A DNA stretch of 64,000 nt, taken from the NCBI RefSeq assembly GCF_033568475.1, contig NC_133120.1, positions 88,802,151 through 88,866,150 of the forward strand. The letters run 5' to 3'. Positions 31,531-43,929 of this stretch are shown here, one piece after another. Each line of letters opens with the position of its first letter. The first letter of the stretch is position 1. Made by a program: the position numbers and the translations under genes. The stretch comes from Henckelia pumila. Its lineage: Eukaryota; Streptophyta; Magnoliopsida; Lamiales; Gesneriaceae. A model generated the notes under the pieces. The model was given only the letters and a program-made list of their open reading frames with translations. It searched no databases and was not told the origin of the DNA.

Positions 31531-32690
31531 TATGCCTCCTCGTCGAATGATGAATAGACAGACATAGACAGTTCCTCAGCCAGAACAAGTAAATGTAGCC
31601 CCGACATTGCCACAAACACCTAAAGCTCCGAGAACATAGCAAGGCAGTACATTGAGAGATATGAGGGATGTTACAGCGTCACCAATGGAGATACTTCTGA
31701 AAAGATTTCAATCTTTCAAGCCGCCTACTCTGAAAGGAACTGAGAATTTAGTTAAATGCAAAGGTTGGTTAGAGGATATTGAGATTATGTTTGATTCCCT
31801 TGATTATGCAGATGATAGAAGAATTAGACTGATTGGGTATCAATTGCAAGATGTTGCAAAGAGCTGGTGGATTACAACCAAGAAAACTCTTGAGAATCAA
31901 GGTACGATGATTAATTGGAAAGTGTTTAAACTGAATTTTATCAACGATTCTTTCCAGCATCGTACAGAAAAGATAAGAATGCAGAGTTTGCCAATCTGAA
32001 ACAAGGAAATCTGAATATCGAGAAATATGTTGCTAAGTTCTCTACTTTGCTGAAATTCGCTCCACATGTAGCTGAGAAAGAAGAGGCTAAAGCTGATCAG
32101 TTCATTAATGGACTGAATCCAGATGTATTTACACTGATGAATGCTGGTAGACCAAACAACTTTGATGATGCACTTGATAAAGCAAAGGGAGCTGAGGCTG
32201 GTCTGATGAAACAACGAGAAGCATTGTTTGTGTCACATTCTCAAAGACAGCCATCGAGTCAGTTTCAGCAACCATTCCCCAGATCTGAGGAGGTGGTAGC
32301 AGTAGTGGCAAGAAAGATTCTTTGAAAGCAAAAGGAAAGGAGTTTAAGAAATCAGGAGATAGTTCATCTAACTCTAGTGGATAGAGGCAAACTAGTTTAG
32401 AGTATGCAGGAATTTATTACAACAAATGTGGAGGAGGACATCCTAGTAATCAGTGCAGAGGTATACTTGGGAGTTTTCATATTTGTCATCAAGCGGGACA
32501 TTTTGCCAGAGTATGTCCGCAACATGGTTTGAAAAGATCACATGGTGCAGGGTCATCAAGAGAAGTGACTCAGCCTGAAAGGCAAGCATCTTTGGTATAT
32601 TCCACAGCCTCCACCACAGATTATACCAGGAGGAAGCGAGACTGAAAGCCAACCCTTGAGACAACAAGAGCGAGTATTAGCCTTGATTTA
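31531..32690 (+). pseudogene. Gag remnant of gypsy-1
   Basis: A start-like MPPRRMMNR precedes segments SPMEILLKRFQSFKPPTLKG, WLEDIEIMFDSLDYADDRR and VAKSWWITTKKTLENQG, then KEEAKADQFINGLNPDVFTL. These match the retrotransposon gag domain of gypsy-2. Stops occur in the N-terminal part, a frame change lies near 31960-32000, and more breaks follow. A knuckle-like region near 32410-32520 is degraded. Confidence 0.82.
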
Positions 32691-33746
32691 AGAACAGGCT
32701 CCGGAAGCATCGAATGATGATATAGCTGGTAATTATTCTCTTTATGATTATTTTGCTTATGTGCTTGAAGATACTGGCGCATTCCATATTTTATCTCTGA
32801 ACAAAATTACCGTGTATGTATTCTCTACTGGTATCTATTCTTGTGTTTTACGGAAGTGATATATGTTCGAAAATTTTCTACTATAGTTTGAAGGTAATGT
32901 GAGAGAGATAGATTGTATTGTGCTTGGTTTGTTAGAATTTGACTGAATTATCGATATAGATATGGTAACCAAGTACAGGGATGTCGTAGATTGATTCAGA
33001 AAGTTATGAGATTCAGAACTGAATTGATAGAAGAATGGGAAGTCTACGGTCAGAGTTCGACATTTTGAGTTCTTATGATATCTATTCTATCTCTAATTTT
33101 ATTATTACAGAAAAGAGCAGGGGAATTCCTCATTATGCAATAGATATGATGAAAGCTAGTCCAAAATTGGATGATCTGTCAATGGTTAGGGAATTACTGA
33201 TATTGTCCAGATGAAATTCTGAGATTACTTCCAGTCTGTGCGATGAACTTCGATATGTAATTGATGACAGATATCTTATTGATGTCGAAAGTACCTTATA
33301 GCATGACACCAACAGAACTGCAAGAATTGAAAGAAATCCAGATCAGTGAGATTTTGTGCTACTTATCAGAAATTGAATAAGGCCACAATGATGAATTGTT
33401 TTTTTTTTTTTTTTTTTTGCCTTGATTAAATGATTTGAGCAGTTATAGAATTTATCGATTCTAACAGATGAGATATGAATGCAAATGTGATATAATTCTT
33501 TGTTCTAAAGCCTAAACTGTCAATGAATTAGACTAAGCGAGGTCAATTTAATGATTTATGAACAATTTAGTAGTTTAGAATCGAAAGAAGAGCAAATTCC
33601 ATTGAATTTTATTATGAAACTATCTATATCGGTATGAGATTACGATATAATTTTTTATAGTTCTTACAGATGGAATAATATGTTGTATTTGACGTTATAC
33701 AATATGATGAAATAACTAGTAGCTATACGAAAAATGTTATTCCTTG
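32691..33746 (+). pseudogene. Protease / reverse-transcriptase remnant of gypsy-1
   Basis: EDTGAFHIL near 32770 recalls the DTGA active motif of the aspartic protease. TPTELQELKE near 33308 matches the segment before the reverse-transcriptase fingers. Stops and indels are dense and the frame is lost. A T run interrupts it at about 33400-33418. It is cut by gypsy-2 at 33747. Confidence 0.65.
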
Positions 33747-33751
33747 CTATG
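33747..33751. repeat. Target duplication of gypsy-2, left (CTATG)
   Basis: CTATG directly precedes TGTGAGACC of the LTR and is repeated exactly at 42653-42657. Confidence 0.93.
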
Positions 33752-35710
33752 TGTGAGACCTCGTTTCTAAACAACTAATATCAGACAACAAACGATAAGT
33801 AATCAAGAACCCAATAAATATATATTTTTTTTAAAAGGAGGCTCGCGCGCCCGCGCTGACATCAGCGCGCCCGCGCCTACATCCCGCAAATCCCAGCGCG
33901 CCCGCGCTCATACCTCGCAAAGAGGCCGCGCGCCCGCGCCAAAGGAAGCGCGCCCGCGCCGTCCCCTCGCCCAGAAAGGTTAAGACACTGAAATAAACTC
34001 AATCAAAACCTAAACACTTGCATTAAGAGTATTTGACATTCCAATAACAATACAAGAAAGGTTTAGGGAAGAGCAACATTCAAATCCATAGCACCTACAT
34101 CGTTTCTTGCTTACAAAACATATACGAGAAGTTCGAATGACTAAACATGATCGCAAAACATAACTAGGTTGACATGCTGATTCGACTTCTAAACGAGTCT
34201 CACTTCTATCTCTTGCTCTGGACGCTAACCATGTCTATGCTGACTTGATCCTGCCCTTCCTGTTGCCAAGTACACATACAAAACAAAGCAACAGCCGGAT
34301 AACCGGTGAGAATGATAATCCCAGTAAAAGCAACATATCAAGTAATGAATATACAACATGCTATCAAACCACATATTCAAGTCGAAGTTAATGATATGCA
34401 TGTCTTTAAAACCAGGATATCGGTTCTGATAAACACGGGAGTATTGCTCTGCTTTTGGGATCCCGAGGATGAGATCACGTAACGACTCACCGACTCTCCC
34501 AATCGAGGTGGTGCCACGTATCCCACTCCTCTAGACTTTGAGCAACCATAATGAGTATGCTAGCACTAGGCGAAATACTACAACCTAGGCCACTCAATCA
34601 TAGTTCCCAAACGTCTAACAAAAAGGGCGGTTCTGCCCGCTGAAATCAAAGTAGGCTCAAGATGAATGCATAACAGAAACATAAACATAAGCCACATAAC
34701 AAAAACTCAATCAATCAACAATTACAAGTTCCACGTGCTAGAACAAGTATCAATGCAATATGTGATTTAAAAAGGAAAACTCGAGAACCAACAGTCCCGA
34801 GTATGCTATCCCGCTACGATGACTGCTTTTACCTTTCAATGCAGTAGTTCCAACTCTGAATAAGCTACAACAAAAGGTTTAATCAACAACTAAACAATCT
34901 AACAACAAAGGCAACGGTTCAAGGTAATCTCTTTACCGTTCTTCGTCCAATTCTCGACGACCAAATGCTGCTAACACAGGGCTTGACAACTCCAAACGAA
35001 TCTGTTCAGATACAATCAAAGATCAATTACCATGATCGACTTACAAGCCAAGTTCAACAACTTCAAAAACGGTTCAAATCTCCAAAACTCAAACCGACGG
35101 CATAACGGCTATAACTGAACAAACCGACAACGCAGACAGCAGTTCAATAGCGATATAACCTCATAAAAATTCTAAGACAACCAAAACAAAGCAAACCCAT
35201 CAATCTCAAAATCCACATTTTCGAAAATGGCTTCCAAAAATCATAACAAATCCGAACGTCGCTCTAATTCAAAACTGACAGATAATAAACGATCAGAACT
35301 CTATAGAGAACAACATACTCGAATCTAGAACGATTCTAACAACATCCAAAAACTAGAATGTATCCGATCGAAGAAGAACTTACGATATAACGAAGCTCTC
35401 GTTGCTGTGATTGCAAATCTGCCTTCAGAAATAATTTCTAACGGACGGATCGACAAAATCGGAGAATTCCAAAGCTTGAAGAAACGTTTTGGGCGCCTAC
35501 AATGGAGGTTCACGCTTTGGGGAGGAAGGAGAAGTGATCTAAATAAAAATCTAAGTGTAGATAATATATTAAATCCCCTATTTGCGTTTTAGTCCCTGAA
35601 ATTTCCAAAATTTGCAAAAAGGACCCTGATCAAAATCAAGTCTGCTCGTGAAATCTGTAATCTCCAATTAACTCAAATAAACTCATTTAAGATAAAAACA
35701 AGGCGTTATA
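33752..35710 (-). repeat. 3' LTR of gypsy-2 (left copy)
   Basis: It runs TGTGAGACCTCG to AGGCGTTATA on the plus strand; the expected terminal CA has become TA. The polypurine tract of the minus-strand element (plus strand ATTCTCCCCCACTAAG) adjoins it at 35711. A GC-rich array with five GCGCGCCCGCGC cores lies at 33840-33967. Confidence 0.93.
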
Positions 35711-35808
35711 ATTCTCCCCCACTAAGAAGAAATTTCGTCCTCGAAATCAACGAGAACCACAACTCATAAGATAGAATAAAGAACTAAGGACAGTAAGAAG
35801 AACTCACG

Positions 35809-38800
35809 TCATCCGAATAGCTCCGGAAATCGCTGTCTCATGTCAGATTCTGTCTCCTAAGTCGCTTCCTCGACGCCGTGACGGCTCCACTGCACTTTAA
35901 CCAACGGAATCAACTTGGTTCTGAGTTGTTTCTCCTTCCGATCAAGGATCTGAATCGGTCGCTCAAAGTAGCTCAGAGTCTCGTCTAACTCGGCTTCGTC
36001 AGGCTGAAGGATATGAGAAATATCTGGTTGATACTTTCGCAGCATAGAGACGTGAAAAAAGTCGTGAATACCAGATAAAGACGGAGGAAGTGCAAGTCTG
36101 TAGGCAAGATCGCCTATCTTCTCGAGAATCTCGTACGGCCCGATGAATCTCGGAGATAACTTCCCTCTCTTACCGAATCTGACAGTGCCTCTGAAAGGTG
36201 AAATCTTCAGAAAGACTCGGTCTCCCTGATCAAAACTCAGAGGTCTACGCCTGACATTCGCATACTTTGCCTGTCTATCTTGAGCTGACTTCATTCTGGT
36301 CTGAATGATCTTAACCTGCTCTGCCATATCTCTAAGCATCTCCGGTCCCAAATCTGGTGACTCGGATAAATCATCCCAAAACAACGGAGATCGGCACTTC
36401 TTACCATACAAAGCCTCAAAAGGCGCCATACCGATACTCGCTTGGAAGCTTTTGTTGTAAGAAAACTCGACAAGAGGCAAAGAATCCTGCCAACTAGTGC
36501 CAAAGTCTAGCACTACCGCTCGCAGCATATCCTATAACGTCTGGATAGTCCGTTCTGACTGTCCATCGGTCTGAGGATGATAAGCTGTACTCAGATGCAA
36601 TCGAGTACCAAGTGCCCCCTAAAGACTGTGCCAGAAGTGAGAAGTGAATCTAGGATCTCTGTCTGAAACGATCGACTTCGGCACACCATGCAGTCTCACA
36701 ACATTGCTAACATATAACTCAGCCATCTGATCATGACGATACGTCATCCTGTATGGAATAAAACACGCAGACTTCGTCAATCGGTCGATTACTACCCAAA
36801 TGGCATCGCATCCTCGAACGGATCGTGGTAGCTTCGTGACGAAATCCATGGAAATGTGATCCCACTTCCATTCAGGAACAGATAGACTGCGCAACAGACC
36901 TCCTGGTCGCTTCCGTTCTGCTTTCACCTGCTGACAATTCAAACACCGAGATACAAACCTCGCTACGTCGCTCTTCATTCTCTTCCTCCAAAACTGAATC
37001 TTCAGATCGTTGTACATCTTACGATCTCCAGGATGAATACTAAACCGACTGCAATGAGCCTCTCGAAGAATACGCTGCCTCAAATCCGAAATATCAGGCA
37101 CAACAATACGGTTATTCACATACAGTACATCATCTCTAACCTGGAATTCAGACTGATGCCCAGATCTGACTTTCTCTACTGAAACCTGAATGCTCGGCTC
37201 AGACTTCTGTGCTTCTCTGATTGCAACAAACAACTCCGGTTCGGCTTGAATAGCAAACACTCTGATAGTCTCCATATATGTTTCAAACTCTAAACCAGAA
37301 GTGCAACAATCATCGATCAACTGAGAAACACCAATAGTAGAAAGAGATAAAGAACAAAGCTTTCGGCTCAACGCATCTGCAACTGCATTCGACTTCCCCG
37401 GATAATACTTGATCTCACAGTCGAAATCTTTCAACAAATCTAACCACCTTCTCTGTCTCATATTCAGCTCTGCCTGAGAAAACAAGTATTTAAGACTCTT
37501 ATGATCAGAAAAGATCTCGAAGGACTCACCATAAAGATAGTGACGCCAGATCTTCAGAGCAAAGACGATCGCAGCTAGTTCAAGATCATGAACCGGATAA
37601 CGAGTCTCGTGCGGTTTCAGCTGCCTTGATGCATACGCTATCACATGCTTATGCTGCATCAGAACACAACCCAAGCCTCGGTTAGAAGCATCACAATAGA
37701 CTGTGAAACCTCCAGTACCCTTCGAAATAGAAAGAATTGGAGCACTGGTCAGTCTTCTCTTCAGATCAACAAAGCTAGCCTCACAATCTGCAGTCCAGAC
37801 AAAAGGCGCATTCTTCTGAGTCAGCTGGGTAATAGGCTTGGCAATAGACGAGAAACCCTCGATGAAACAACGGTAATAACCAGCTAAACCCATGAAGCTT
37901 CGGATCTCCGGCACTGAAGTAGGTCTAGGCCAATTCATAACCGCTTCAATCTTGCTAGGTCGACAGAAATCCCATCTCCAGAAATGATATGACCGAGAAA
38001 GACAACTCGATCCAACCAGAATTCACACTTAGACAGCTTGGCAAACAACTGCTCAGCTCGTAAAATCTGCAGTACGGTCCTCAAGTGCTCTGCATGGTCA
38101 GTACGGTTCTTCGAGTAGATAAGAATATCATCGATAAAGATAATGACGAACTCATCTAAATAACGCTGAAAGATACGGTTCATCAAACCCATAAAAACCG
38201 CTGGAGCGTTAGTCAAACCAAATGGCATGACTATAAACTCAAAATGACCATACCTCGTTCTGAATGCGGTCTTAGGAACGTCTTCCTCTCGCACTCTCAA
38301 CTGATGATAACCTGAACTCAGATCAATCTTAGAGTAGACAGAAGAACCCTGCAGTTGATCAAACAAGTCATCTATTCGGGGTAAAGGATACTTGTTCTTA
38401 ACTGTAGCCTGATTCAATTGACGGTAGTCGATACAGAGCCGCATAGAACCATCCTTCTTCCGAACGAATAGAACAGGAGCACCCCAAGGCGATACACTAG
38501 GTCTGATGTATCCCTTGGCAATCAAATCCTCAAGCTGCTCCTTCAACTCTCTCAATTCAACAAGTGCCATACGATAAGGAGCTTTTGAAATAGGTTGAGT
38601 ACCTGGCACTAAGTCAATGCTGAATTCAACCTCTCGAATGGGTGGCAATCCAGGAACATCTTCCGGAAACACATCAGCAAAATCTCTAACCACTGGTAAG
38701 TCAACCAAAGCTGGGCTAGATTTCAGTACATCAACCGCATAAACCAAAAATCCTTCTGCACCTCTCTGTAACAAACGAGTCATAGATAACACTGAAACCA

Positions 38801-40376
38801 AAGGAATTCTAGATCGAGAACCCTTACCAAATAATTTTCACTCGTCTGCCATTTCAGGTCTGAACCTGACAACTTTCAGAAAACAATCAACTGTTGCCCT
38901 GTACTTGGTCAAAGCATCTATACCGACAATACAATCAAAATCTGACAACCCAAGCACAATACAGTCGAATTCTAACAAATTCCCCTCGAAACAAAGTTCA
39001 CAGTTCTTGACCAGTCGGACAGAAACAATTCCTCCACCCAAAGGTGAAGTAACAGCTACTACTGTAGGCAACAATTCAGTTGGCAAAGCATGCAATAACA
39101 CATATTTCTCAGAGATAAAGGAATGGGAAGCACCTGTATCTATCAAAACATGAGCAGAATGACCGAAAATCAAACAGTTACCTGCTATGACATCGTCAGG
39201 TGCTTCCTGAGCCTGATCCTCTGTCAATGCAAAGACTCGTGCTTGCTGTCTCGGAGGCTGATTTGCACTAGAGCTACCTCCCTGTCTGTTCTGCTGTTGC
39301 TGGGGTTGGAAAGAGTGCACTGCAGACGACTGCCTCTCCGGCTGAGCTGCAGGTCTAGACGAACTCCCACTCTGAGCTCTATCTCTATTACGTTGAGGGC
39401 ACACTTTAGAGAAGTGTCCCGGTTGCTGACATGTGTTACAATTGCCGAAGACTCCCACACATTGATCCGGTGAGTGTCTTCCTCCACACTTGCTGCAGTA
39501 CAAGGATGATGACCCAGAACTCGATCCTGAACCGAATTGCTTCGAACCACTGGAACTGGACGAACTGTTCCCCTGTCTCTTGAACTGTTTACCTCTTGCC
39601 TTGTACTGATCCTTTCTGTTTCCCCCACTGTTTCCACCTTCATACCTCTGCTGCTGGTTCTGATGTTGAGGTGGCTGATTCTGGTACTGAGATGGTAGGT
39701 TCTGATACTGTCTCTGTTGCTGAGGTACTACCTGGTTACCTCTTTGCCTCCACAAGCCTGCTTCCGCTCCCTTTGCGTAATTCATGGCATCCGCAAAGTT
39801 GCTAGGCCTGTTGATGTTAACCAACGTGAAGACATCGGGGTTCAACCCGTTGATGAACTGATCTGCCTTAGCTTCTTCATCTCCGGCAATTAGCGGTGCA
39901 AAACGCAACAGACTATCGAACTTAGCCACGTACTCTTCAATGTTCAGATTCCCTTGCCTCAGATTTGCAAACTCTGCTCCCTTATCCTTACGATACGAGA
40001 TAGGGAAAAACCGCTTATAAAACTCAGATTTAAAAAGAGTCCAAGTAACCTCTGTACCTCTACTCTCAAATGCTTTCTTTGTCATGATCCACCAGCTCTT
40101 AGCACCACCACGCAACTAATGAATTACTAACCTGATTCGGCGGTCATCTGTGTAGTCAATGGAATCAAACAACTGATCCATATCATCCAACCAACTCTCG
40201 CAGTCAACTGGATTTTCTGAACCCATCAATAACGGCGGATTGAACGACTGAAACCTCTTCAGCAAGGTTTTCATAGGCGTTGCTGAAGCATCCAACTGAT
40301 CAACTTCAGTGCTAGCTTGCTCATTCGCAGGGATAACTGGCGGTGTGTTTCGGTTTTTCACTCGACGAGGACCCAT
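35809..40376 (-). pseudogene. gag-pol polyprotein of gypsy-2, disrupted
   Basis: From MGPRRVKNRN at 40376 the order is: retrotransposon gag; CCHC knuckle (CNTCQQPGHFSKVC); protease (VLIDTGASHSFIS); reverse transcriptase (FIDDILIYS); RNase H ([11 protein letters not shown]); integrase with HHCC finger and DDE residues ([24 protein letters not shown]); and a chromodomain-like end (KVQWSRHGVEEAT). Stops interrupt it at 40116-40118 (TAG), 38838-38840 (TGA), 36619-36621 (TAG), 36532-36534 (TAG) and 35857-35859 (TAG). One base is missing near 37959 between reverse transcriptase and RNase H. Most stops are explained by C-to-T or G-to-A change. The natural stop is at 35809-35811. All catalytic motifs are still legible, so inactivation is recent. 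Confidence 0.93.
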
Positions 40377-40659
40377 CTGATAATCAAAGGTTAGGACACG
40401 AGATATCTCAATCGCTACAATCAGTGCCCTTACAACCGCTTGGAATACCGGATACCAGTCGGTAACAGAAACAATTATATCTCAAGTAGATCATGCTTTA
40501 TAAATTAAATCACATAACCATGTAATTCAATAATTCTCAATAATAAAGCATGCTCGCATGGAATTAAGTACATAGTTAAAATAATTCAAACACATGCGAG
40601 GAGCCAATACACGCAGACTCGATCTACCCGCTCACTCTAGTTCGACCAAGAATCTTAAT

Positions 40660-40671
40660 GCTTTGATACCA
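40660..40671 (-). other. Primer-binding site of gypsy-2
   Basis: On the minus strand the site reads TGGTATCAAAGC, five bases from the LTR. It matches the initiator-Met tRNA site TGGTATCAGAGC at 11 of 12 bases. Confidence 0.85.
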
Positions 40672-40676
40672 CTTAA

Positions 40677-42652
40677 TGTGAGACCTCGTTTCTAAACAAC
40701 TAATATCAGACAACAAGCGATAAGGAATCAAGAACCAAATAAATATTTTTTTTTTAAAGGAGGCTCGCGCGCCCGTGCTGACATCAGCGCGCCCGCGCCT
40801 ACATCTCGCAAATCCCAGCGCGCCCGCGCCAAAGGAAGCGCGCCCGCGCTCATACCTCGCAAAGAGGCCGCGCGCCCGCGCCAAAGGAAGCGCGCCCGCG
40901 CCGTCCCCTCGCCCAGAAAGGTTAAGGCACTGAAATAAACTCAATCAAAACCTAAACACTTGCATTAAGAGTATTTGACATTCCAATAACAATACAAGAA
41001 AGGTTTAGGGAAGAGCAACATTCAAATCCATAGCACCTACATCGTTTCTTGCTTACAAAACATATACGAGAAGTTCGAATGACTAAACATGATCGCAAAA
41101 CATAACTAGGTTGACATGCTGATTCGACTTCTAAACGAGTCTCACTTCTATCTCTTGCTCTGGACGCTAACCAGGTCTATGCTGACTTGATCCTGCCCTT
41201 CCTGTTGCCAAGTACACATACAAAACAAAGCAACAGCCGGATAACCGGTGAGAATGATAATCCCAGTAAAAGCAACATATCAAGTAATGAATATACAACA
41301 TGCTATCAAACCACATATTCAAGTCGAAGTTAATGATATGCATGTCTTTAAAACCAGGATATCGGTTCTGATAAACACGGGAGTATTGCTCTGCTTTTGG
41401 GATCCCGAGGATGAGATCACGTAACGACTCACCGACTCTCCCAATCGAGGTGGTGCCACGTATCCCACTCCTCTAGACTTTGAGCAACCATAATGAGTAT
41501 GCTAGCACTAGGTGAAATACTACAACCTAGGCCACTCAATCATAGTTCCCAAACGTCTAACAAAAAGGGTGGTTCTGCCCGCTGAAATCAAAGTAGGCTC
41601 AAGATGAATGCATAACAGAAACATAAACATAAGCCACATAACAAAAACTCAATCAATCAACAATTACAAGTTCCACGTGCTAGAACAAGTATCAATGCAA
41701 TATGCGATTTAAAAAGGGAAACTCGAGAACCAACAGTCCCGAGTATGCTATCCCGCTACGATGACTGCTTTTACCTTTCAATGCAGTAGTTCCAACTCTG
41801 GATAAGCTACAACAAAAGGTTTAATCAACAACTAAACAATCCAACAACAAAGGCAACGGTTCAAGGTAATCTCTTTACCGTTCTTCGTCCAATTCTCGAC
41901 GACCAAATGCTGCTAACACAGGGCTTGACAACTCCAAACGAATCTGTTCAGATACAATCAAAGATCAATTACCATGATCGACTTACAAGCCAAGTTCAAC
42001 AACTTCAAAAACGGTTCAAATCTTCAAAACTCAAACCGACGGCATAACGGCTATAACTGAACAAACCGACAACGCAGACAGCAGTTCAATAGCGATATAA
42101 CCTCATAAAAATTCTAAGACAACCAAAACAAATCAAACCCATCAATCTCAAAATCCACATTTTCGAAAATGGCTTCCAAAAATCATAACAAATCCGAACG
42201 TCGCTCTAATTCAAAACTGACAGATAATAAACGATCAGAACTCTATAGAGAACAACATACTCGAATCTAGAACGATTCTAACAACATCCAAAAACTAGAA
42301 TGTATCCGATCGAAGAAGAACTTACGATATAACGAAGCTCTCGTTGCTGTGATTGCAAATCTGCCTTCAGAAATAATTTCTAACGGACGGATCGACAAAA
42401 TCGGAGAATTCCAAAGCTTGAAGAAACGTTTTGGGTGCCTACAATGGAGGTTCACGCTTTGGGGAGGAAGGAGAAGTGATCTAAATAAAAATCTAAGTGT
42501 AGATAATATATTAAATCCCCTATTTGCGTTTTAGTCCCTGAAATTTCCAAAATTTGCAAAAAGGACCCTGATCAAAATCAAGTCTGCTCGTGAACTCTGT
42601 AATCTCCGATTAACTCAAATAAACTCATTTAAGATAAAAACAGGGCGTTACA
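40677..42652 (-). repeat. 5' LTR of gypsy-2 (right copy)
   Basis: It runs TGTGAGACCTCG to GGGCGTTACA. The GC-rich array at 40763-40915 has six GCGCGCCCGYGC cores, one unit of about 20 bp more than the other LTR. Confidence 0.93.
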
Positions 42653-42657
42653 CTATG
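42653..42657. repeat. Target duplication of gypsy-2, right (CTATG)
   Basis: CTATG directly follows the GCGTTACA end of the right LTR. Confidence 0.93.
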
Positions 42658-43819
42658 AAAGATCGCCAAAGGAATTTGATTCTGGAATTGATATTACTCG
42701 ATGTTACGGTAGAAGGGTTGCGATTTATTGTGTCAGATTACTATTTTGAGTTGTATCGTACTGTTGTGCTATTGATCGTTATGAGTTTGCGATTTCCTTG
42801 AAGTAGATTTCGATAAATATAAAAATATGCTGTATTGAATATGCTACAGATATTAAAGATAGCTGTAAAAAAAGTTAACGACATGATGAGATGACATGAA
42901 TTATTAAAATCTATTGTTGAGTTGGAGACTTTAGATTTATTTGATAGATTGTGGCATCGATTTCAGATATTTTGAGTATTTGGTTGTATGTGATTTCATT
43001 CTACCATCCTCTTATCGATGGATTGTCTGAGTTGACTATCCAAAATTCGAGGAGATGCTCAAAATTCTAATACCTGATTTGGTATTAGCTGACTAATATT
43101 GCCACTTGGATATTGTAATTCCTGAAACAGCTATCTAATGGATATCGGAATAGTGTTCTGAAATGTGAAATGATCAAAAAATCAGAAATTCTCTGAATTG
43201 AGATAGTATTTTAGAACTATCAGTTATCGGATCAGATATGATTTGAGAAATTACAGAGAAAGAGAAGCTTATTCAGAAGAAAATGAAGATAGTTTTTGAT
43301 CGAGAAGCAAAACATACACATATTAGACACCGACCTTTGTGTTTTGAACAGGGAGACCGAGTATGTTTGCAGATTCTTTTATTTTCTGAAGCATTATCTG
43401 ACTTGACAAGCGAATAATATTATCTCCGAGAATTGTTGAATCTTATGAAACTTCTGAAGAAGTGGGCAATCTTGCTTATCGATTTACATTGTCTTTATTT
43501 CTTTCTGATATTCGCGATGTATTTATGTTATAGAAGTATTCGAATGAGACTTCTTATGTACTTCAGTCAAATAAGATTGAGTTTGATGAGACATTGATCT
43601 ATGTCGAACAACTTATACAAATATTTGATTAGAAAGAAAAGAAACTCAGAATTGAATCAGTGGAGTAGTCGTAGAATTGAAGAAGCTATATGATAAGTTG
43701 AATCCGCTATGAGACAGTGTTATTCTGAGTTATTCTACGGATATGAGTTCTTATTCAGTATTTCTCTTCTTCCTTATCTTATGTGCATACAGATTTCATG
43801 AGATTTCGAGGACGAAATC
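42658..43819 (+). pseudogene. Distal pol remnant of gypsy-1
   Basis: This is the continuation of gypsy-1 after the gypsy-2 insertion. A block around 43260-43380 translates as MKIVFDREAKHT then RPLCFEQGDRV, matching the integrase C-terminal part of gypsy-2 (RPLSFDQGDRV). No long open frame remains. The total pol length over both pieces (about 2.2 kb) is short, implying deletions. Confidence 0.65.
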
Positions 43820-43839
43820 TGATCTTAGAGGGGGAGAAT
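43820..43839 (+). other. Polypurine tract of gypsy-1
   Basis: AGAGGGGGAGAAT lies immediately before the TGTAAGGCCCG of the 3' LTR, as needed for plus-strand priming. Confidence 0.75.
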
Positions 43840-43929
43840 TGTAAGGCCCGAGATTAATTGATTTAATCCGACATATTATTTAATTTAAATCCGAGTATAT
43901 GAATTTGAGAATTTTGGAGTTTTGATTTA
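43840..43929 (+). repeat. Start of the 3' LTR of gypsy-1, truncated by copia-2
   Basis: Ninety bases from TGTAAGGCCCGAGATTAATT onward match the start of the 5' LTR with three differences. The LTR then breaks off where the copia-2 LTR begins. Confidence 0.85.

Larger units (their letters stand above)
33752..42652 (-). mobile_element. Complete Ty3/gypsy chromovirus element (gypsy-2), nested in gypsy-1
   Basis: The 8901-bp element lies between perfect 5-bp duplications CTATG (33747-33751 and 42653-42657). It has two long, nearly identical LTRs, a Met-tRNA-type primer site, gag with a CCHC knuckle, protease, reverse transcriptase, RNase H, integrase and a chromodomain-like tail, in Ty3/gypsy order on the minus strand. 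LTRs differ at only about one base in a hundred by eye, apart from one indel in a GC-rich array. Yet gag-pol contains several stops and one frameshift, so it cannot make its own proteins. The lineage is Tekay/Del-like, judging by domain order and the integrase tail. Confidence 0.95.
26928..43929 (+). mobile_element. Old Ty3/gypsy element (gypsy-1), host of the nested insertions
   Basis: The 5' LTR begins TGTAAGACCCG at 26928 and ends GGTCGTCACA at 31099. A Met-tRNA-type primer site, decayed gag and decayed pol follow. A polypurine tract then leads into the start of the 3' LTR at 43840, whose first 90 bases match the 5' LTR at all but three positions. It is interrupted by a solo LTR (29243-30791), by gypsy-2 (33752-42652) and, in its 3' LTR, by copia-2 from 43930. 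The remainder of the 3' LTR must lie beyond the window. Coding parts are full of stops and deletions. Resemblance of gag and of the QGDRV block to gypsy-2 places both in the chromovirus (Tekay/Del-like) group. Confidence 0.85.

Noticed and set aside
33840-33967. Possible CpG-island promoter or CRISPR-like repeat
   Set aside because: The repeats are inside an LTR, have irregular spacing and no unique spacers; the organism is a plant.
40660-40671. tRNA gene candidates at TGGTATCAGAGC-like sites
   Set aside because: These 12-15-bp matches are retrotransposon primer sites; no cloverleaf surrounds them.
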